From the NCBI RefSeq assembly GCF_958450345.1, contig NC_088780.1, forward strand, positions 61,837,533 to 61,901,532: 64,000 nt of DNA, read 5' to 3'. The translations under genes were made by a program, and so were the position numbers. Positions 22,433-34,499 of this stretch are shown here, piece by piece (the first letter of the stretch is position 1; each line of letters begins with the position of its first letter). The stretch is from Calliphora vicina. Lineage: Eukaryota; Arthropoda; Insecta; Diptera; Calliphoridae. The notes beneath the pieces are model-generated. The model worked only from the letters and a program-made list of their open reading frames with translations, searched no databases and was not told the DNA's origin.

Positions 22433-23772
22433 GATTACTTAAAGTAACTTAAGTGAGGATAGGCTTCACACTAGATTATTTGGGATGTATATAGTAAACA
22501 ATTGACTTCTATCTGAACTACAAAGAGCACATTCGTGTCAGACAATTAGTGACAATTACTGTCTATAAGGGATACATTAACTACTTGCTTAACTGCTGAG
22601 ATCTCTAGTTTATTACCTTATTTATCGTTTCCTTGTTAATTTTGTATGGTTTTCCAAAATGCGATAATAATTTCTTTAACAAAACTAAAGAAATATCAGG
22701 CTTCGAATATATCAACGAATTTTGAATTTTAAACAAAATGTTTTGTGCGATACTAAATATAAACATCTATGTATGTACATTATTAATATTAATTATATTA
22801 TTATAGATACAATGCACTAGACGTAAATAAAACATATGCATGGATTTGTTATTGTTTCTTATTTTATTTATTCTAAGAAATATTTAAATTAAAAACACAC
22901 ACTTACACTTTACGAGTAATATAATTAATTTTTTTTTTTGAGAAATAATATTAATATTTTTCAAAAAGTTTAACTTGTATATTTTTGCAGTTATTAACAC
23001 TTCAATTAATAATACATATCAATTAATAATTTAGAGACACTTTTCATAAATTTCTAGGTGTAACGAGGAAGTAATAATTTGAAAGTCACAATCAATATTT
23101 ATTTATTCGGATGTACATATTTTATATTATATGTACTATGTAGGTACCTACGTAACTATTTATGAATATACTAAGTACGAAAACATTCACATATGTACAA
23201 GTAACAAAAATAAGTAACAGAAATTATTTATATGCATATAGGTATTAGTATTTTCTATTTTTTCTTTTTTTTAATTTTTATTGTATATGCGAACGCTGTT
23301 GATTTGTTGTCTATTTATTTGTACAATATCTCGACTACTGAACGTACCGGTACGTCTGAAAGCGTTCGGAAGCACCGATTTATTTCTTTACACTGCTACT
23401 TGTGAATTGTTGTTGTTTTGGTTTGATTGTTGTTTTAGCGTTGCTCTATGAAAGTACGTAGCTTAAGTAAGTAGTTAAATACTACAACAATTGCTGTCTG
23501 CCTACGTACATATGTGTGTATGTATATTAGTATGTATGTACATTAGACCAGCCCCTAAATAGCCTGTAAAATCATATGGATATAATTTGGCTCTTAAGTC
23601 TCTAAAACAAATATTTTTGTTTAACTTTTGCAATTTAAATATTTTTTTTTTGTTTCGATTAAATTTTTTTTTAACAAGATAGAAACACTAATGTCGAATT
23701 TTGGCTAAGAATTTTTTTTTCACTAAATTTACAAATTTTTGTTCACAAAGCTGAAAAAATGTTAATTTTATA
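22433..23772. other. Unassigned AT-rich stretch; no gene
   Basis: About 22535-22615 (GTGACAATTACTGTCTATAA, ACTACTTGCTTAACTGCTGA) recurs inverted near 29145-29210, so part of this is a dispersed repeat. The rest has only short TATG microsatellites near 23515-23545. Confidence 0.4.
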
Positions 23773-23904
23773 TACAGGCAAATCCCGGTATAACGAACGA
23801 TATGTTGTCAGGCCCATTCGTTAAATTGAAAAATTCGTTATATCGATATGTTTTTTTTTTTAATTTTGGACAACTTTTTTTCTATTTTGGAATTTAACTA
23901 AACG

Positions 23905-24115
23905 TATGTCGTTTTGATCCCTAGGTTGGATGAGCGGTGTGACATTAGGAGGCATGAATATCGAATATCGTCCGTTGTATATATTTAGTAGTTTTTACTA
24001 ATTGTTCTTCTAGAGGATGTCTTTTATCCACGATTAATAAAGCTTTCATTGTAAGGGATTTCGATTCTGAAACTGCTTCAACCTTTAGAAAATAAAACTC
24101 AGGGACAAACATTAA
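23905..24115 (-). pseudogene. Pogo/Tigger DDE transposase relic
   Basis: Minus-strand reading gives TMKALLIVDKRHPLEEQL and, after a frameshift, FMPPNVTPLIQPRDQN. The second is a near-perfect copy of the (M/L)PPNVTPLIQPxDQ motif around the second catalytic Asp of pogo-type DDE transposases. Frame shifts and an adjacent insertion show it is dead. Confidence 0.85.
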
Positions 24116-24120
24116 AAAAA

Positions 24121-24930
24121 ACAAGTAAGAGTGCTATATTCGGCTATGCCGAATCTTATATACCCTTCACCTTTGTTGTGGATGCATTATTATTTTTTAT
24201 AATTAGTAAATATGTATGTACATTGCCCACTTTCAGCGTACAGCATCCTAAATTTATCAAGAACACAAAAAACAACAACAACGCCAAACGAAACAAAACA
24301 CCAAAAGAAAAAACAAAAACAAAATACGCAAGCCAATGAAACCAACACACATCCAAACATACGTTTAATTGTATAAAAAACAACTCCAAAAGAAACAAAA
24401 CACAAAAGAAAAACAAAATACGCAAAGCATGCACATCCAAACATACGATTTGTTGCTTTTTTGTCAAAAAAACCAACACACAACCAAACAAACGTTTAGT
24501 TGTATAAAAAACAACAACAACGCCAAAGCAACAACCATACGTTTTGTTGCTTTTTTGTCAAAGCATGCAATACATTGTGTTTTTTGATGAAATTTTCAGA
24601 GGTTGTCTCGGATTTTTGCTCATATCTCCGTTATTTATGGACGGATTTTGCTGATTTTAAATAGCAAAATTCTCGAAAGTATGTCTGACAGAATTGTTGA
24701 AGATTTGGATCCCGGAGATATCTGGGGCCTTCAGAAAATTGATTTCAACAGACAGACAGACAGACAGACGGACGGACAGACAGACAGACAGACGGACATG
24801 GCTTAATCGACTCCGCTATCTATAAGGATCCAGAATATATATACTTTATAGGGTCGGAAATGAAAAATGTAGAAATTACAAACGGAATGACAAACTTATA
24901 TATACCCTTCTCACGAAGGAGAAGGGTATA
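24121..24930 (+). mobile_element. DINE-1/Helentron-like element copy 5 with alternative AC-rich module
   Basis: Normal ends (CAAGTAAGAGTGCTATATTC; TCTCACGAAGGAGAAGGGTA) but positions 24185-24585 are replaced by an AC-rich block with ACAACAACAACGCCAAA and CACATCCAAACATACG repeats. The short ACAG microsatellite is at 24750-24790. The same foreign block occurs in copy 7. Confidence 0.82.
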
Positions 24931-25148
24931 AAAACAGATTTTGAAGGTTCCAGATTCCACTTAATTTGTGTAAAGATAATTTACAGGAAAAACTTATTCA
25001 CCATGAAATTTTTGTTTTTATTTTCTTCAAAATACATGTTGAGAATTTTGTTATTCCATATTTCATACATTCATCTAAATTTTTAGTTTTTCGTTCAATG
25101 AAATTCTTCTATGGTTTCCCATATTTAATTCACGCGAATTATAGCCTG

Positions 25149-25292
25149 TTTCACAATATCGAATGAAAGATTTCGTTCTCATTCTAAGCGGAAGAAAGTT
25201 GATTTTGGATTCCCTAACTTCATGTTGATGTGAAGGAATCAGTTTTCTTTCGCTTAGAATGCGAACGAAATCTTTCATTCGATATTGTGAAA
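25149..25292. mobile_element. 144-bp MITE (TTTCACAATATCGAATGAAA ends)
   Basis: TTTCACAATATCGAATGAAA at 25149 is mirrored by TTTCATTCGATATTGTGAAA ending at 25292, and identity continues through GATTTCGTTC and ATTCTAAGCG, giving arms of about 48 bp. Confidence 0.85.
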
Positions 25293-25648
25293 ACAAGCAA
25301 TTAAAATCACTATAGAAAAAATGACAGCAGCTATTATTAAAGATACTGTAACGACTTATTTTCTTATTTTTACATTCTTTCTTATACTTTCTGTTCATTA
25401 TATTCAGCGTACCATTTTCGAAATATTCGCTATATAAGGTTGTCAATGTTAAAAATTTGGTCGTTTGTTTGATTTTGTTTGTTTTTTTTTCATCATTCGT
25501 TATATCGAGCATATAATTTAGAAATGTTCGTTATAGAGTAACTTCGGGTAATGTGGACTACCGTATTGTTTCTTCTAAATTTTGGCCACAATATATATGG
25601 ATATTAAAAAAGTTGTGAAGCAATATATTAGCTAATATATTCCCTAAT

Positions 25649-26628
<980 letters not shown>

Positions 26629-27410
26629 TGTTTTTGCAGTTGAAAATTTTTTCCGTCAAAGGATAAAAAAATTATATGAAAATATTGTAAGGAACCCAAA
26701 AACCAGCATTAAAAAAATTGGAGGGTAATATGGACCACTATATTAGGGTAATGTGGACTAGTATTTAATACATAAAATTCATGAACCAGCTAATCATGAA
26801 TGATTAAAAAATTTAATTTCAATATATTTTTATTAATACAAACTAAAAAGTCGCGTTCTTGGCTTAGATATATTGCTTACAAAGTACATAGTTATTGTCG
26901 GGTAATATGGACCAGTAGTACATAATCAAGTAATTTAAGTGGTCCACATTAAACGAACTTGGGTTACAGTGGTAAAAAAATATTTTTACCTAATAATCTA
27001 AATGTGCTTAAATTCTTACCAAATATATGCAAAACTACGTGTCCACTTTAACTATATAAAACAACCAAACATTAAATTCTACAAAGTAACTGTACCAAAT
27101 TTTGATTCTTACTTGAGCCGTAAAAAATGTTGAGCACGCGCATTAATTTCAATACAAGAATAAATAGCCAACATATCAATTACTCATGAAAGCAAATGTG
27201 CAATTGTCGTTTCAAACAAATTGTAAAATGTACGACAAATCAGTTTTATCATACCTTCAATAGTTTCTGAAAAAATACACTGGTCCACATTAGACGCATA
27301 GTCCACAATACCCGAAGTTACTCTATAAGGTGGCCAATGTTACGAATTTGACCGTGCGTTAAATCGGATTTTCATTAAAGTGAGATTCGTTATACCGGGA
27401 TTTGCCGGTA

Positions 27411-27479
27411 CTTTGTTTTACTCATTTTATAACGTTTAGTTTAAGATATAACTCTGTATGAATTTATGTCAATTTACTT
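27411..27479. other. Short unassigned spacer
   Basis: Ends of the pogo-like element to the 31-bp direct repeat; ATAACGTTTAGTTT near 27430 resembles a decayed third repeat unit. Confidence 0.4.
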
Positions 27480-27519
27480 TAACGCTTATTTTTAAATGCA
27501 ACTCAGAATTTAACGTTTA

Positions 27520-28179
27520 TGCATTAAACACATTCAAGGCAGCAGCAGGCTACCAACTTCTATCTGTCAAAAATAAAATGCACACGTTTATGCCACGTTG
27601 CCACATGCAAGTAATTACTTGCAAGTAATAAATACGTATTATCATCGAAAAACAACAAAATATTTTGTGTGTTACTAAAAAACTATGAGTGTATTGAGTT
27701 TTTCGAACTTGCACTTGCATGTGGCAACGGGGGCTTATATGTAGACCATTATTTTGACGACATCACAGCTACACGGCCACACGACTACTTATGCCGCTGC
27801 AGTCGAATTAGGCGAATTTCTATTTTTGTCAACTGCAAAACAGAAATAGTGTTGCTAATATAATATAAAATGTAAATCAAATTAGTGCTAAAAAATATAT
27901 ATTTTTTTACTTAATTAACATAAGTTTCTGATAACCATATTGAAATAAATTAATAACACGTACATAATTAATTATAACCATATATATATGTATTTTTACT
28001 CAAAATAATTGTTTAAATCTTAATTACTCTGGAATTTTGTACGGTTATTTTTTATTAAAGATACCACTGAATTATAAATCAGCTGTTTACTTTGAAGCTG
28101 CAGCTGCCGCACGACTGCAACTGCAGCCAGAAGCATTTGTGTTCGTGAAGCCTGCTGTCATCAATGTGTCTTTAATGCA
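27520..28179. mobile_element. TIR element (TGCATTAAACACATT ends) between direct repeats
   Basis: TGCATTAAACACATTC at 27520 versus reversed TGCATTAAAGACACATTG from 28179, then CAGCAGCAGGCT / GACAGCAGGCTT. Immediate flanks TAACGTTTA and TAACGCTTA differ at one base. A TTA-flanked MITE sits inside at 27591-27734. Confidence 0.65.
27591..27734. mobile_element. PIF/Harbinger-like MITE (TTA duplication), family M1
   Basis: TGCCACGTTGCCACATGCAA and reversed GCCCCCGTTGCCACATGCAA; TTA at 27588-27590 and 27735-27737. Shares ACATGCAAGT core with 12473-12634. Confidence 0.8.
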
Positions 28180-28321
28180 TAACGCTTAATTTTAAATGCA
28201 ACTCAGAATTTAACGTTTACTTTACATAAACCCTATGCTTATTTTGAATACTATTTAGAGTCAACTCTGTGCATTGACATTACTATTGTAAATACCATTT
28301 AAACAACCATGCTTAAAAATG

Positions 28322-28360
28322 GTATAAAAGCAGCGATACTGCTGTGAAGAAGTTGAGTAG
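28322..28360 (+). promoter_or_regulatory. Candidate Pol II core promoter (TATAAAAG)
   Basis: GGTATAAAAGCAGCG is a textbook-strength TATA box in otherwise repeat-free sequence (28220-28720). Nothing downstream encodes a recognisable protein, so it may drive a non-coding first exon, an LTR-like unit, or be chance. Confidence 0.3.
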
Positions 28361-28719
28361 TATTTTAAAGCTCAAACAATAGACATCATTTTTCGGACTT
28401 ATTACAAGTACCGGACGTGCACTTTTTATTGAGTTGAGAATCTAAAACTACTAGTAAAAGTCTTTTATATTAAATTCATAAATTTTTTGTTTTTAATTAA
28501 TTACTACATACAATCTTCGTTATAAGATTGTCGCAGTTTTATTTTAATTTAAGCTGTATTTTGTTCCTACTTTGATAGTAAAAAAATAATATTTACTTGT
28601 CTTGCTGCAACTTCGCATTAATACACAAATTGCAGATTAAAATTTTGCACAATTTCTGTATAAAAATATAATTTTAATTAAATATTCTTTATTTGTACAT
28701 TCAGTTTGTATTTTAATTG

Positions 28720-29143
28720 TTATACCCTTCACCTTCGTGAGAAGGGTATATATAAGTTTGTCATTCCGTTTGTAATTCCCACTATGTAAGTTTCCGACCC
28801 TATAAAGTATATATATTCTGGATCTTTATAGATAGCGGAGTCGATTAAGCCATGTCCGTCTGTCTGTCTGTTGAAATCAATTTTCTGAAGGCCCCAGATA
28901 TCTCCGGGATCCAAATCTTCAACAATTCTGTCAGACATGCTTTCGAGAATTTTGCTATTTAAAGTCAGCAAAAGCCGTCCATAAATAACTGAAAAGTTCA
29001 TCAAAAAAACACAATTTATTGCATGCTTTGAAAAAAGCAACAAACCGTATGTTTGGATGTGTATTGGTTTCATTGCTTTGCGAATTTTGTTTTTTTTGTG
29101 TTTTGTTTCTTTTGGCGTTGTTGTTGTTTTTTATACAACTAAC
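28720..29143 (-). mobile_element. DINE-1/Helentron-like element copy 7, chimeric with the AC-rich module
   Basis: Begins TTATACCCTTCACCTTCGTG with a short GTCTGTCTGTCT run, then at about 28995 switches to TTCATCAAAAAAACACAATT and ATGTTTGGATGTGTATTGGT, the same block as in copy 5. It ends in TTTATACAACTA without the usual 3' hairpin. Confidence 0.8.
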
Positions 29144-29933
29144 TCAGCAGTTAAGCAAGTAGTCAATGTATCCAGTAATTGTCACAAATGTCTTATCACT
29201 TGACTAACTCCAATTTATATATTTTGGTCATTTGACACGTGTGAGCACTTTGTAGTGCAGAGAGAAGACAATTGGTTACTTTATACAAATTGTGTTGATA
29301 TAATTCTCATACAGTTTATTTTTATTTTTGCTTAAGTATCTGGTATACCATGTAACATAGCATGAAGTCAATAGCCACTTTAGTGCCTCTTAGTAACCTA
29401 TGGAGAAGTCACTTCATACTTTTTTTTTGTACTGCACTTTATTTTACCCACCAGAAGCGTTGACTACTTTCGACAGCTATCAGATTGTCACATTGTATCA
29501 AAAGAGTCAATTGAACCCCTGCTTAGGACATGTACGTGTTAAAATAACTAGTCAAGTAGCTGATCAAGTAACCAGTTACAAAGCTAGTAAGGTAACTGAC
29601 GCTATGTAACCAGTATGTGAATCTAATGCATTGCCTAATTTGGACCAGCTATTAGACAGTCCCACTATAATCAAAAAGAGACAATTGACCCCCTGCCTAA
29701 GACATGTCCGTGTTAAAATGACTAGTCACGTGGCTATCGAAGTCACTAGCTCCCACCCTAAAGGATGGGTAAAATCACTAGTTCGGTACTGTCTCCTCGA
29801 ACTGCTGGGAAACGTATGTTTGGTTGTGTGTTGGTTTTATTGCGTTGCGTATGTTGGTTTTGTTTTGACAAAAAAGCAACAAAACATATGTATGTTTGGA
29901 TGTGTGTTGGTTTACATGTTAACTCATAACATA
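29144..29933. repeat. Dispersed repeat with internal duplication; solo TTTGGATGTGTGTTGG module
   Basis: About 29500-29570 and 29680-29750 are direct duplicates (GTGTTAAAATAACTAGTCA / GTGTTAAAATGACTAGTCA). 29145-29210 matches 22535-22615 inverted. 29810-29925 carries CGTATGTTTGGTTGTGTGTT and related words, the AC-rich module seen in DINE-like copies 5 and 7, here without DINE ends. Confidence 0.6.
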
Positions 29934-30155
29934 CAATTGGTCAATTCACAAGGTTATCATGTCATATTGCCCTAATATTTCACAATGGTTTGAAAATATT
30001 GATATTGCCTTTCAAGATAAAAATTTCCTAAAATAATACTAATCTGTATGCTATGTTTGCGTTATCGTAACCAACTAGTCGGATAACCGAGCCACCGAGT
30101 CGTTAAATATGAGGACAATAGACATGATAGGAGACCTTGTGAATTGACCAAATAT
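29934..30155. mobile_element. MITE (ATTGGTCAATTCACAAGG ends)
   Basis: ATTGGTCAATTCACAAGG at 29934 is mirrored by CCTTGTGAATTGACCAAAT ending near 30152; the arms continue with ATCATGTC. About 220 bp. Confidence 0.75.
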
Positions 30156-30165
30156 ATAAATTTTA

Positions 30166-30369
30166 CTCCCTGTCTATACTTGACAAATATTTATCATAAC
30201 AATTAATGACGTTTGTTGTCAAGACAAAGTTGTCTGAGCAAAAGCACTAACAATTTTGTCATAACGAAGCAATAATACTAATAAATGTAGACTATACCTG
30301 ATAATTTGTTATCTTGATAACCATTTTGACGTTTATCATGATAAAAATTTATCAGGTATAGACAGGGGG
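30166..30369. mobile_element. PIF/Harbinger-like MITE (TTA duplication)
   Basis: CTCCCTGTCTATACTTGACA and reversed CCCCCTGTCTATACCTGATA start about 48-bp TIRs; TTA at 30163-30165 and 30370-30372. It stands only about 10 bp from the preceding MITE. Confidence 0.85.
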
Positions 30370-30372
30370 TTA

Positions 30373-30990
30373 TGAAATTGTCTGTGAGCGTTAGAAAAAA
30401 AAAACACAGCACATATGTATATTTTGTTAGAACTATAATTTTGTACAAAGAATAAGTTTTTTTTCACATGAAACGAAGTGCAGGTTTAATGTACATGTTA
30501 TTCACCAGCCTTGATCTTGTTAAGCTTTTGAGTTTGGAGACAGCTAATTTACGTTTATTTTTGTTTGTTTGTTCAATTCACTACACTTACATACACACAG
30601 TGTCGGTCAAAATAATTTGTGCTAATTTAACATAATTATAATTTTTCTCACATATCGTTCATAACCACAGAGAAATACACATAGAGGAGGAACTCTACAT
30701 AAACCAATATACTTTCTGTTCTGTATCTTCTGAAAAGTTTTCGATTCGGAAAAATAAAGAAATTTATGCAATGTACAATATACAAATCTTTATAAAATGT
30801 CAACATAAGGTTAATTCAATGACAAGTTGTTTTTTAGATAATTCAAATTCTAATAGAATAAGTATCCCTGTTTTTCTTCACATGCAGAAAGGGATGCAAG
30901 CAAATATTCAAGTTATCTTTTAAAAACGGTGGTATATTTCCTTTAAATAAACCGGATTATTTTAAATTGTAACAACTCTTCTCTTTATTC
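30373..30990. other. Unassigned stretch; no gene
   Basis: ACAGTGTCGGTCAAAATAAT at about 30598 looks like a TIR start but no partner was found. Nothing else recognised. Confidence 0.35.
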
Positions 30991-30998
30991 ATATTCAC

Positions 30999-32427
30999 TA
31001 GGGATGCCAAACGGGACTGGGTTTTACAAATCCCGGGATTCGGAATTTTGGAAATGTAAATCCCGGGATCCCTGGATTTTTCGGGACTTCGGGATTTTAA
31101 TTAAATGTCAAAAAACATCAACTTTAACAATAAAAACTATTTATTTCGTTAATACACTAAGTAGAAATATAACAAAGCAAAAACTAATAGATTGAACTAA
31201 AATATATATAAAGTATTGCGGAAACCGGGCTACATTTGTCCCTAGTCCCCATACATGGTCCCCTTCAGAAAATGACTTTAACATTCATAATTGTCTTATA
31301 ATAATTAATATAGTGATAAAATTTAATAAACAAGTTGTATATGAAAATTAATCTTTCTACCAACTCTTGTGAGGACCAGTCCATAATAATATAACCTCTA
31401 TATCAGAAAATATTTTATTGTCAATAAATAATTTATATATAATGATATTAACATAAATTTCATTCATTCATAAATACTGATTCAAGTCCCCATAGAAGAC
31501 CAAAACTTCATATTGATGGTGGGTATAAAAGATGAATATAACACTCTTACTTGTTTTATATTAGTATTATAACGCCCATTTTCACAATGTACGATTATTT
31601 CATTTTAACCGGGAAATTAACTAACTGTCGGTTTGTTTAACGGGGACCATTTAACCAACGGTTACCGATTTACGTTTCACCATCATTTGATTACTTAACC
31701 AAAGCATTCAGTAGAAAGTATGGCAATAATGCATACATTTGTTTACGAAAAATAGTGTAATGAAAGATTGAAATATAAAAAATTGTCTAAAAGACGGCAT
31801 AAAAAATAATAGTTTGTGTTTTCTTAGTGGTATAATAAAAAAAAAGTATAAAACTCAAAAATATTAAGGTACCTAACTGTAAAATTTACAGAACAAACTG
31901 AACAACAATTACTGAAAACCAACAAGCAAAAGTGCACATTTGTTGTTTGGTTTGTAAGTGCAATATCCGGGTGGTATATGGATCACCCCGTGCAAAATTT
32001 ACTTTTCTTCGCTTTACACTTTTAAAAATTATAAATATTACAAAAATATAAATGTTTTTCCATGTTCTTTTATTATATTTCTTACAATTAAGATTGTAAC
32101 CGGCGAAATTTGTTCGGTTATATTTAACAGCAACTTTGTTGTTAAATAGTGTCAATTAAGAATTAATCGTACATTGTGAAATTAAAATTAGCCTAACTTG
32201 CGGTTAAAGTTCACGTTAACTTTTAATCGTACATTGTGAGAATGGCCGTAAGTATGCTAAAATTTAGCTTTCTAGGTTTCATCCTAAAATATTAAAAAAA
32301 TCTCGTAATTTTCGGGATTTGTTAATCCTGAAAAATCCAGGGATTGTTTTTCACAAATCCCGGGATTCGGGAAATCCCGATCCCGAAAAATTCCGGGATT
32401 ATCGGGATTTCGGGATTGGCATCCCTA
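30999..32427. mobile_element. hAT-type element with ATCCCGGGAT words
   Basis: TAGGGATGCCAAACGGG and reversed TAGGGATGCCAATCCCG; perfect 8-bp duplication ATATTCAC at 30991-30998 and 32428-32435. Both ends are arrays of (A)ATCCCGGGATT-type palindromes and CGGGATT half-words. Inside lie old dipteran repeat text (31230-31560, ending CACTCTTACTTG like a DINE terminus) and a second element at 31574-32249. Confidence 0.9.
31574..32249. mobile_element. TIR element T1, copy 1 (nested)
   Basis: GCCCATTTTCACAATGTACG to CGTACATTGTGAGAATGGCC, with inner TTAACCG/CGGTTAA inverted words. Nearly the same sequence as 34500-35173, so a recently active non-autonomous family. Confidence 0.82.
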
Positions 32428-32984
32428 ATATTCACACAACAACCCAGCGCACAATGGGGCAGAATCGAAATTGTTTGCAAATAAATCTGGCATTTCCGGC
32501 TGGTCCGGTCGGAATAAAATTTGACGTGGGCGTAGCCAAGAGTATTCGAGCTTAAGTTATTAAAATGGACTCTACAAATGCTACAGGGGCAGCGCTATTT
32601 GGGCTCAAAGTAGGGTACCTTCGATATGTAAAAATTTTAAACACGTGCCATTTTTTTTGTTTCCAATTTCAAAGATATTTCAAAGATATTTGGAAAGAGT
32701 TCGCCTTGAAAAAATGTGCCTGCGTGTGCTATTTATCTCTTATAATTTCCGAGTTATAGGCATTTCAAAATTTAAATTTTAAAATTTTGCCATACATTGG
32801 TCCGATTTTTTAAATATATATGGCGTACTTTTGGACCGAATGGAGTCGAATTTTTTGTTTGTTAGGCAACTAAATTACCAATAATATACGAAAGATTTCA
32901 GAGCAATATCAATTTTGCTGTTTTTTGGACGAAAAGGTGACTTAACTCTTTTTTTATAAAAAAAAAACTTTCTTTAAGAACATA

Positions 32985-33486
32985 CAGTAGCCCAAGAAAG
33001 TCTACATACAGGAAAAATTATTATGTTACTTTAATTTAAAGCAGTTTTTTTAGTTTTTTTTTATGAGATATATAATAATAAATGCCTTATGTCGATTTTA
33101 GCAAAAAAAAATTCAAATAACGCCCAAAAGTTCACAGTTATTAGAGTTATTGATTCTGAGTAAAATAGCGAAAAAATTTATTCTCGGTCACGCCTACTTT
33201 TAGGTGGGCGGGACTATTAAGTTTCATAATATTTTGAACATTAAAGCCAAAAAAACTAAAAAAAATGTTCGTTATTTGACTCAGAATCAAAAAATTTAAT
33301 GACGGTGAAATTTTGGAAGTGATAGGAAATGTTGCTAAACCCGACTTAAGTGATGTTGTTTTAATTTTTTTTAGTGTGAATTTATTTTTTTAACAAATAT
33401 ATTTCACTACTTTTAACTTACAAATACAGCTTTCAACGAAAGAAATTTAATTTGAATTCCTGTATGTAGACTTTATTGGGCTACTG
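32985..33486. mobile_element. Tc1/mariner-type MITE with demonstrable empty site
   Basis: CAGTAGCCCAAGAAAGTCTA and reversed CAGTAGCCCAATAAAGTCTA form 28-bp TIRs; TA at 32983-32984 and 33487-33488. The inverted duplicate near 36550-36565 reads, on the minus strand, AAGAACATATAACAATT, i.e. the flanks joined with one TA and no element. Confidence 0.93.
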
Positions 33487-33726
33487 TATAACAATTTTAT
33501 GTTTTTCTGCAAGGTATCTTTACGGAAAACATTTTGGTATAAAAAAAATTTAAAATTTTTCGACTACTTCGGCAATTTACCTATTTTTTTATCAAAATTT
33601 CAACTTTAAGCCACATGTTCTAAAATCCCAAAGCTGGGATTAGAAAACGGAAAGCAGCTTTGGAAACCTTGATATGTTCTCTATTTATCCCCTAAGTATC
33701 TTCCCAACCCCGAAGAAAATGTGCAC

Positions 33727-33955
33727 AAATTGTAAAAAATACCATTTTTGGGATTTTTCGCTCCAATTTTTAGGTATTGCGGGATGCCTTTGACCTTTTG
33801 ACAAGTTTTTTTAAACTTTGTTATAGAATGACAAATTTGTAAAAAATAACATTTTTGGGATTTTTCGCTCCAATTTTTAGGTATTGCGGGATTGCCTTTG
33901 ACCTTTTGACAAGTTTTTTTAAATTTGTTATTTAGAATGACAAATTTAAAAAACG
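33727..33955. repeat. Tandem duplication, two units of about 112 bp
   Basis: CAAATTGTAAAAAATACCAT...TTTGACCTTTTGACAAGT is followed by a near-identical second unit. The inverted duplicate at 36185-36290 has only one unit, so the duplication arose in this copy. Confidence 0.85.
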
Positions 33956-34499
33956 TTAAACATTTCATTGAGTTTTTTTTAATAAATAAATATTTTATTA
34001 CATATTTATTGAGTTTCTGAAACTAAAATTTTTTATCAAAATTTTAATAGAATTACAAATATTAGGAGCATTTTGATCCACATTTATTCCGAATTATTTT
34101 TTGGTTTAGACAAGTTAATTTTTGGTCTTACAAAAAAAAATTTCAAGTCAATATCAAAAATATCTCACCTTAAAACTCCGTCCTTCATAAATCAGTTGAA
34201 TAAAATATTAAGACAATTTATAAAAAAAATTTTACAATATTTTAGTGCAATATTTTTGAAATCTGGTATGGCCAAATTTTAAAATTTAAATTTTGAAATG
34301 CCTGTAACTCGTAAATTATAATCGATAAATAGCACACGCAAGCAAGATCTAGCCAAGCGCTTTCCAAAAATATAAAAATCTTTGAAGTCGGATGGGAAAC
34401 AAAAAAATTGCACGTGCTTAAAAATTTTACATGTCGAAGGTACGCTACTTTGAGCCCCCATAGTATTTTATTCAACACAAGTCATTGGTTCTGACCCAC

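Larger units (their letters stand above)
27480..28219. repeat. Direct repeat pair of 40 bp bracketing an insertion
   Basis: TAACGCTTATTTTTAAATGC...AACGTTTA (27480-27519) recurs as TAACGCTTAATTTTAAATGC...AACGTTTA (28180-28219). The intervening 27520-28179 has inverted ends, so it is inserted exactly at the junction of the two units. Confidence 0.85.
32440..34490. mobile_element. Element with about 200-bp inverted ends (GGGGCTCAAAGTAG)
   Basis: GACGTGGGC...TTTGGGCTCAAAGTAGGGT...GCATTTCAAAATTTAAATTT at 32520-32795 is mirrored at 34262-34490 (AAATTTAAATTTTGAAATGC...CTACTTTGAGCCC...). Contains a TA-flanked MITE (32985-33486) and a 112-bp tandem duplication (33727-33955). The interior is repeated inverted at 35190-36720. 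Outer limits are approximate. Confidence 0.6.

Noticed and set aside
24156..24491. Hydrophobic minus-strand open frames that look like membrane proteins
   Set aside because: They read through the AC-rich module on its complementary GT-rich strand; Phe/Val/Cys richness is a composition effect and the module is repetitive.
25075..25512. 145-codon minus-strand open frame
   Set aside because: It crosses the 144-bp MITE at 25149-25292 and sits inside the pogo-like element; the Lys/Asn/Ser-rich text shows no transposase motif.
30598..30660. ACAGTGTCGGTCAAAATAAT as a mariner terminus
   Set aside because: It resembles a TIR but no inverted partner was found within several kilobases.
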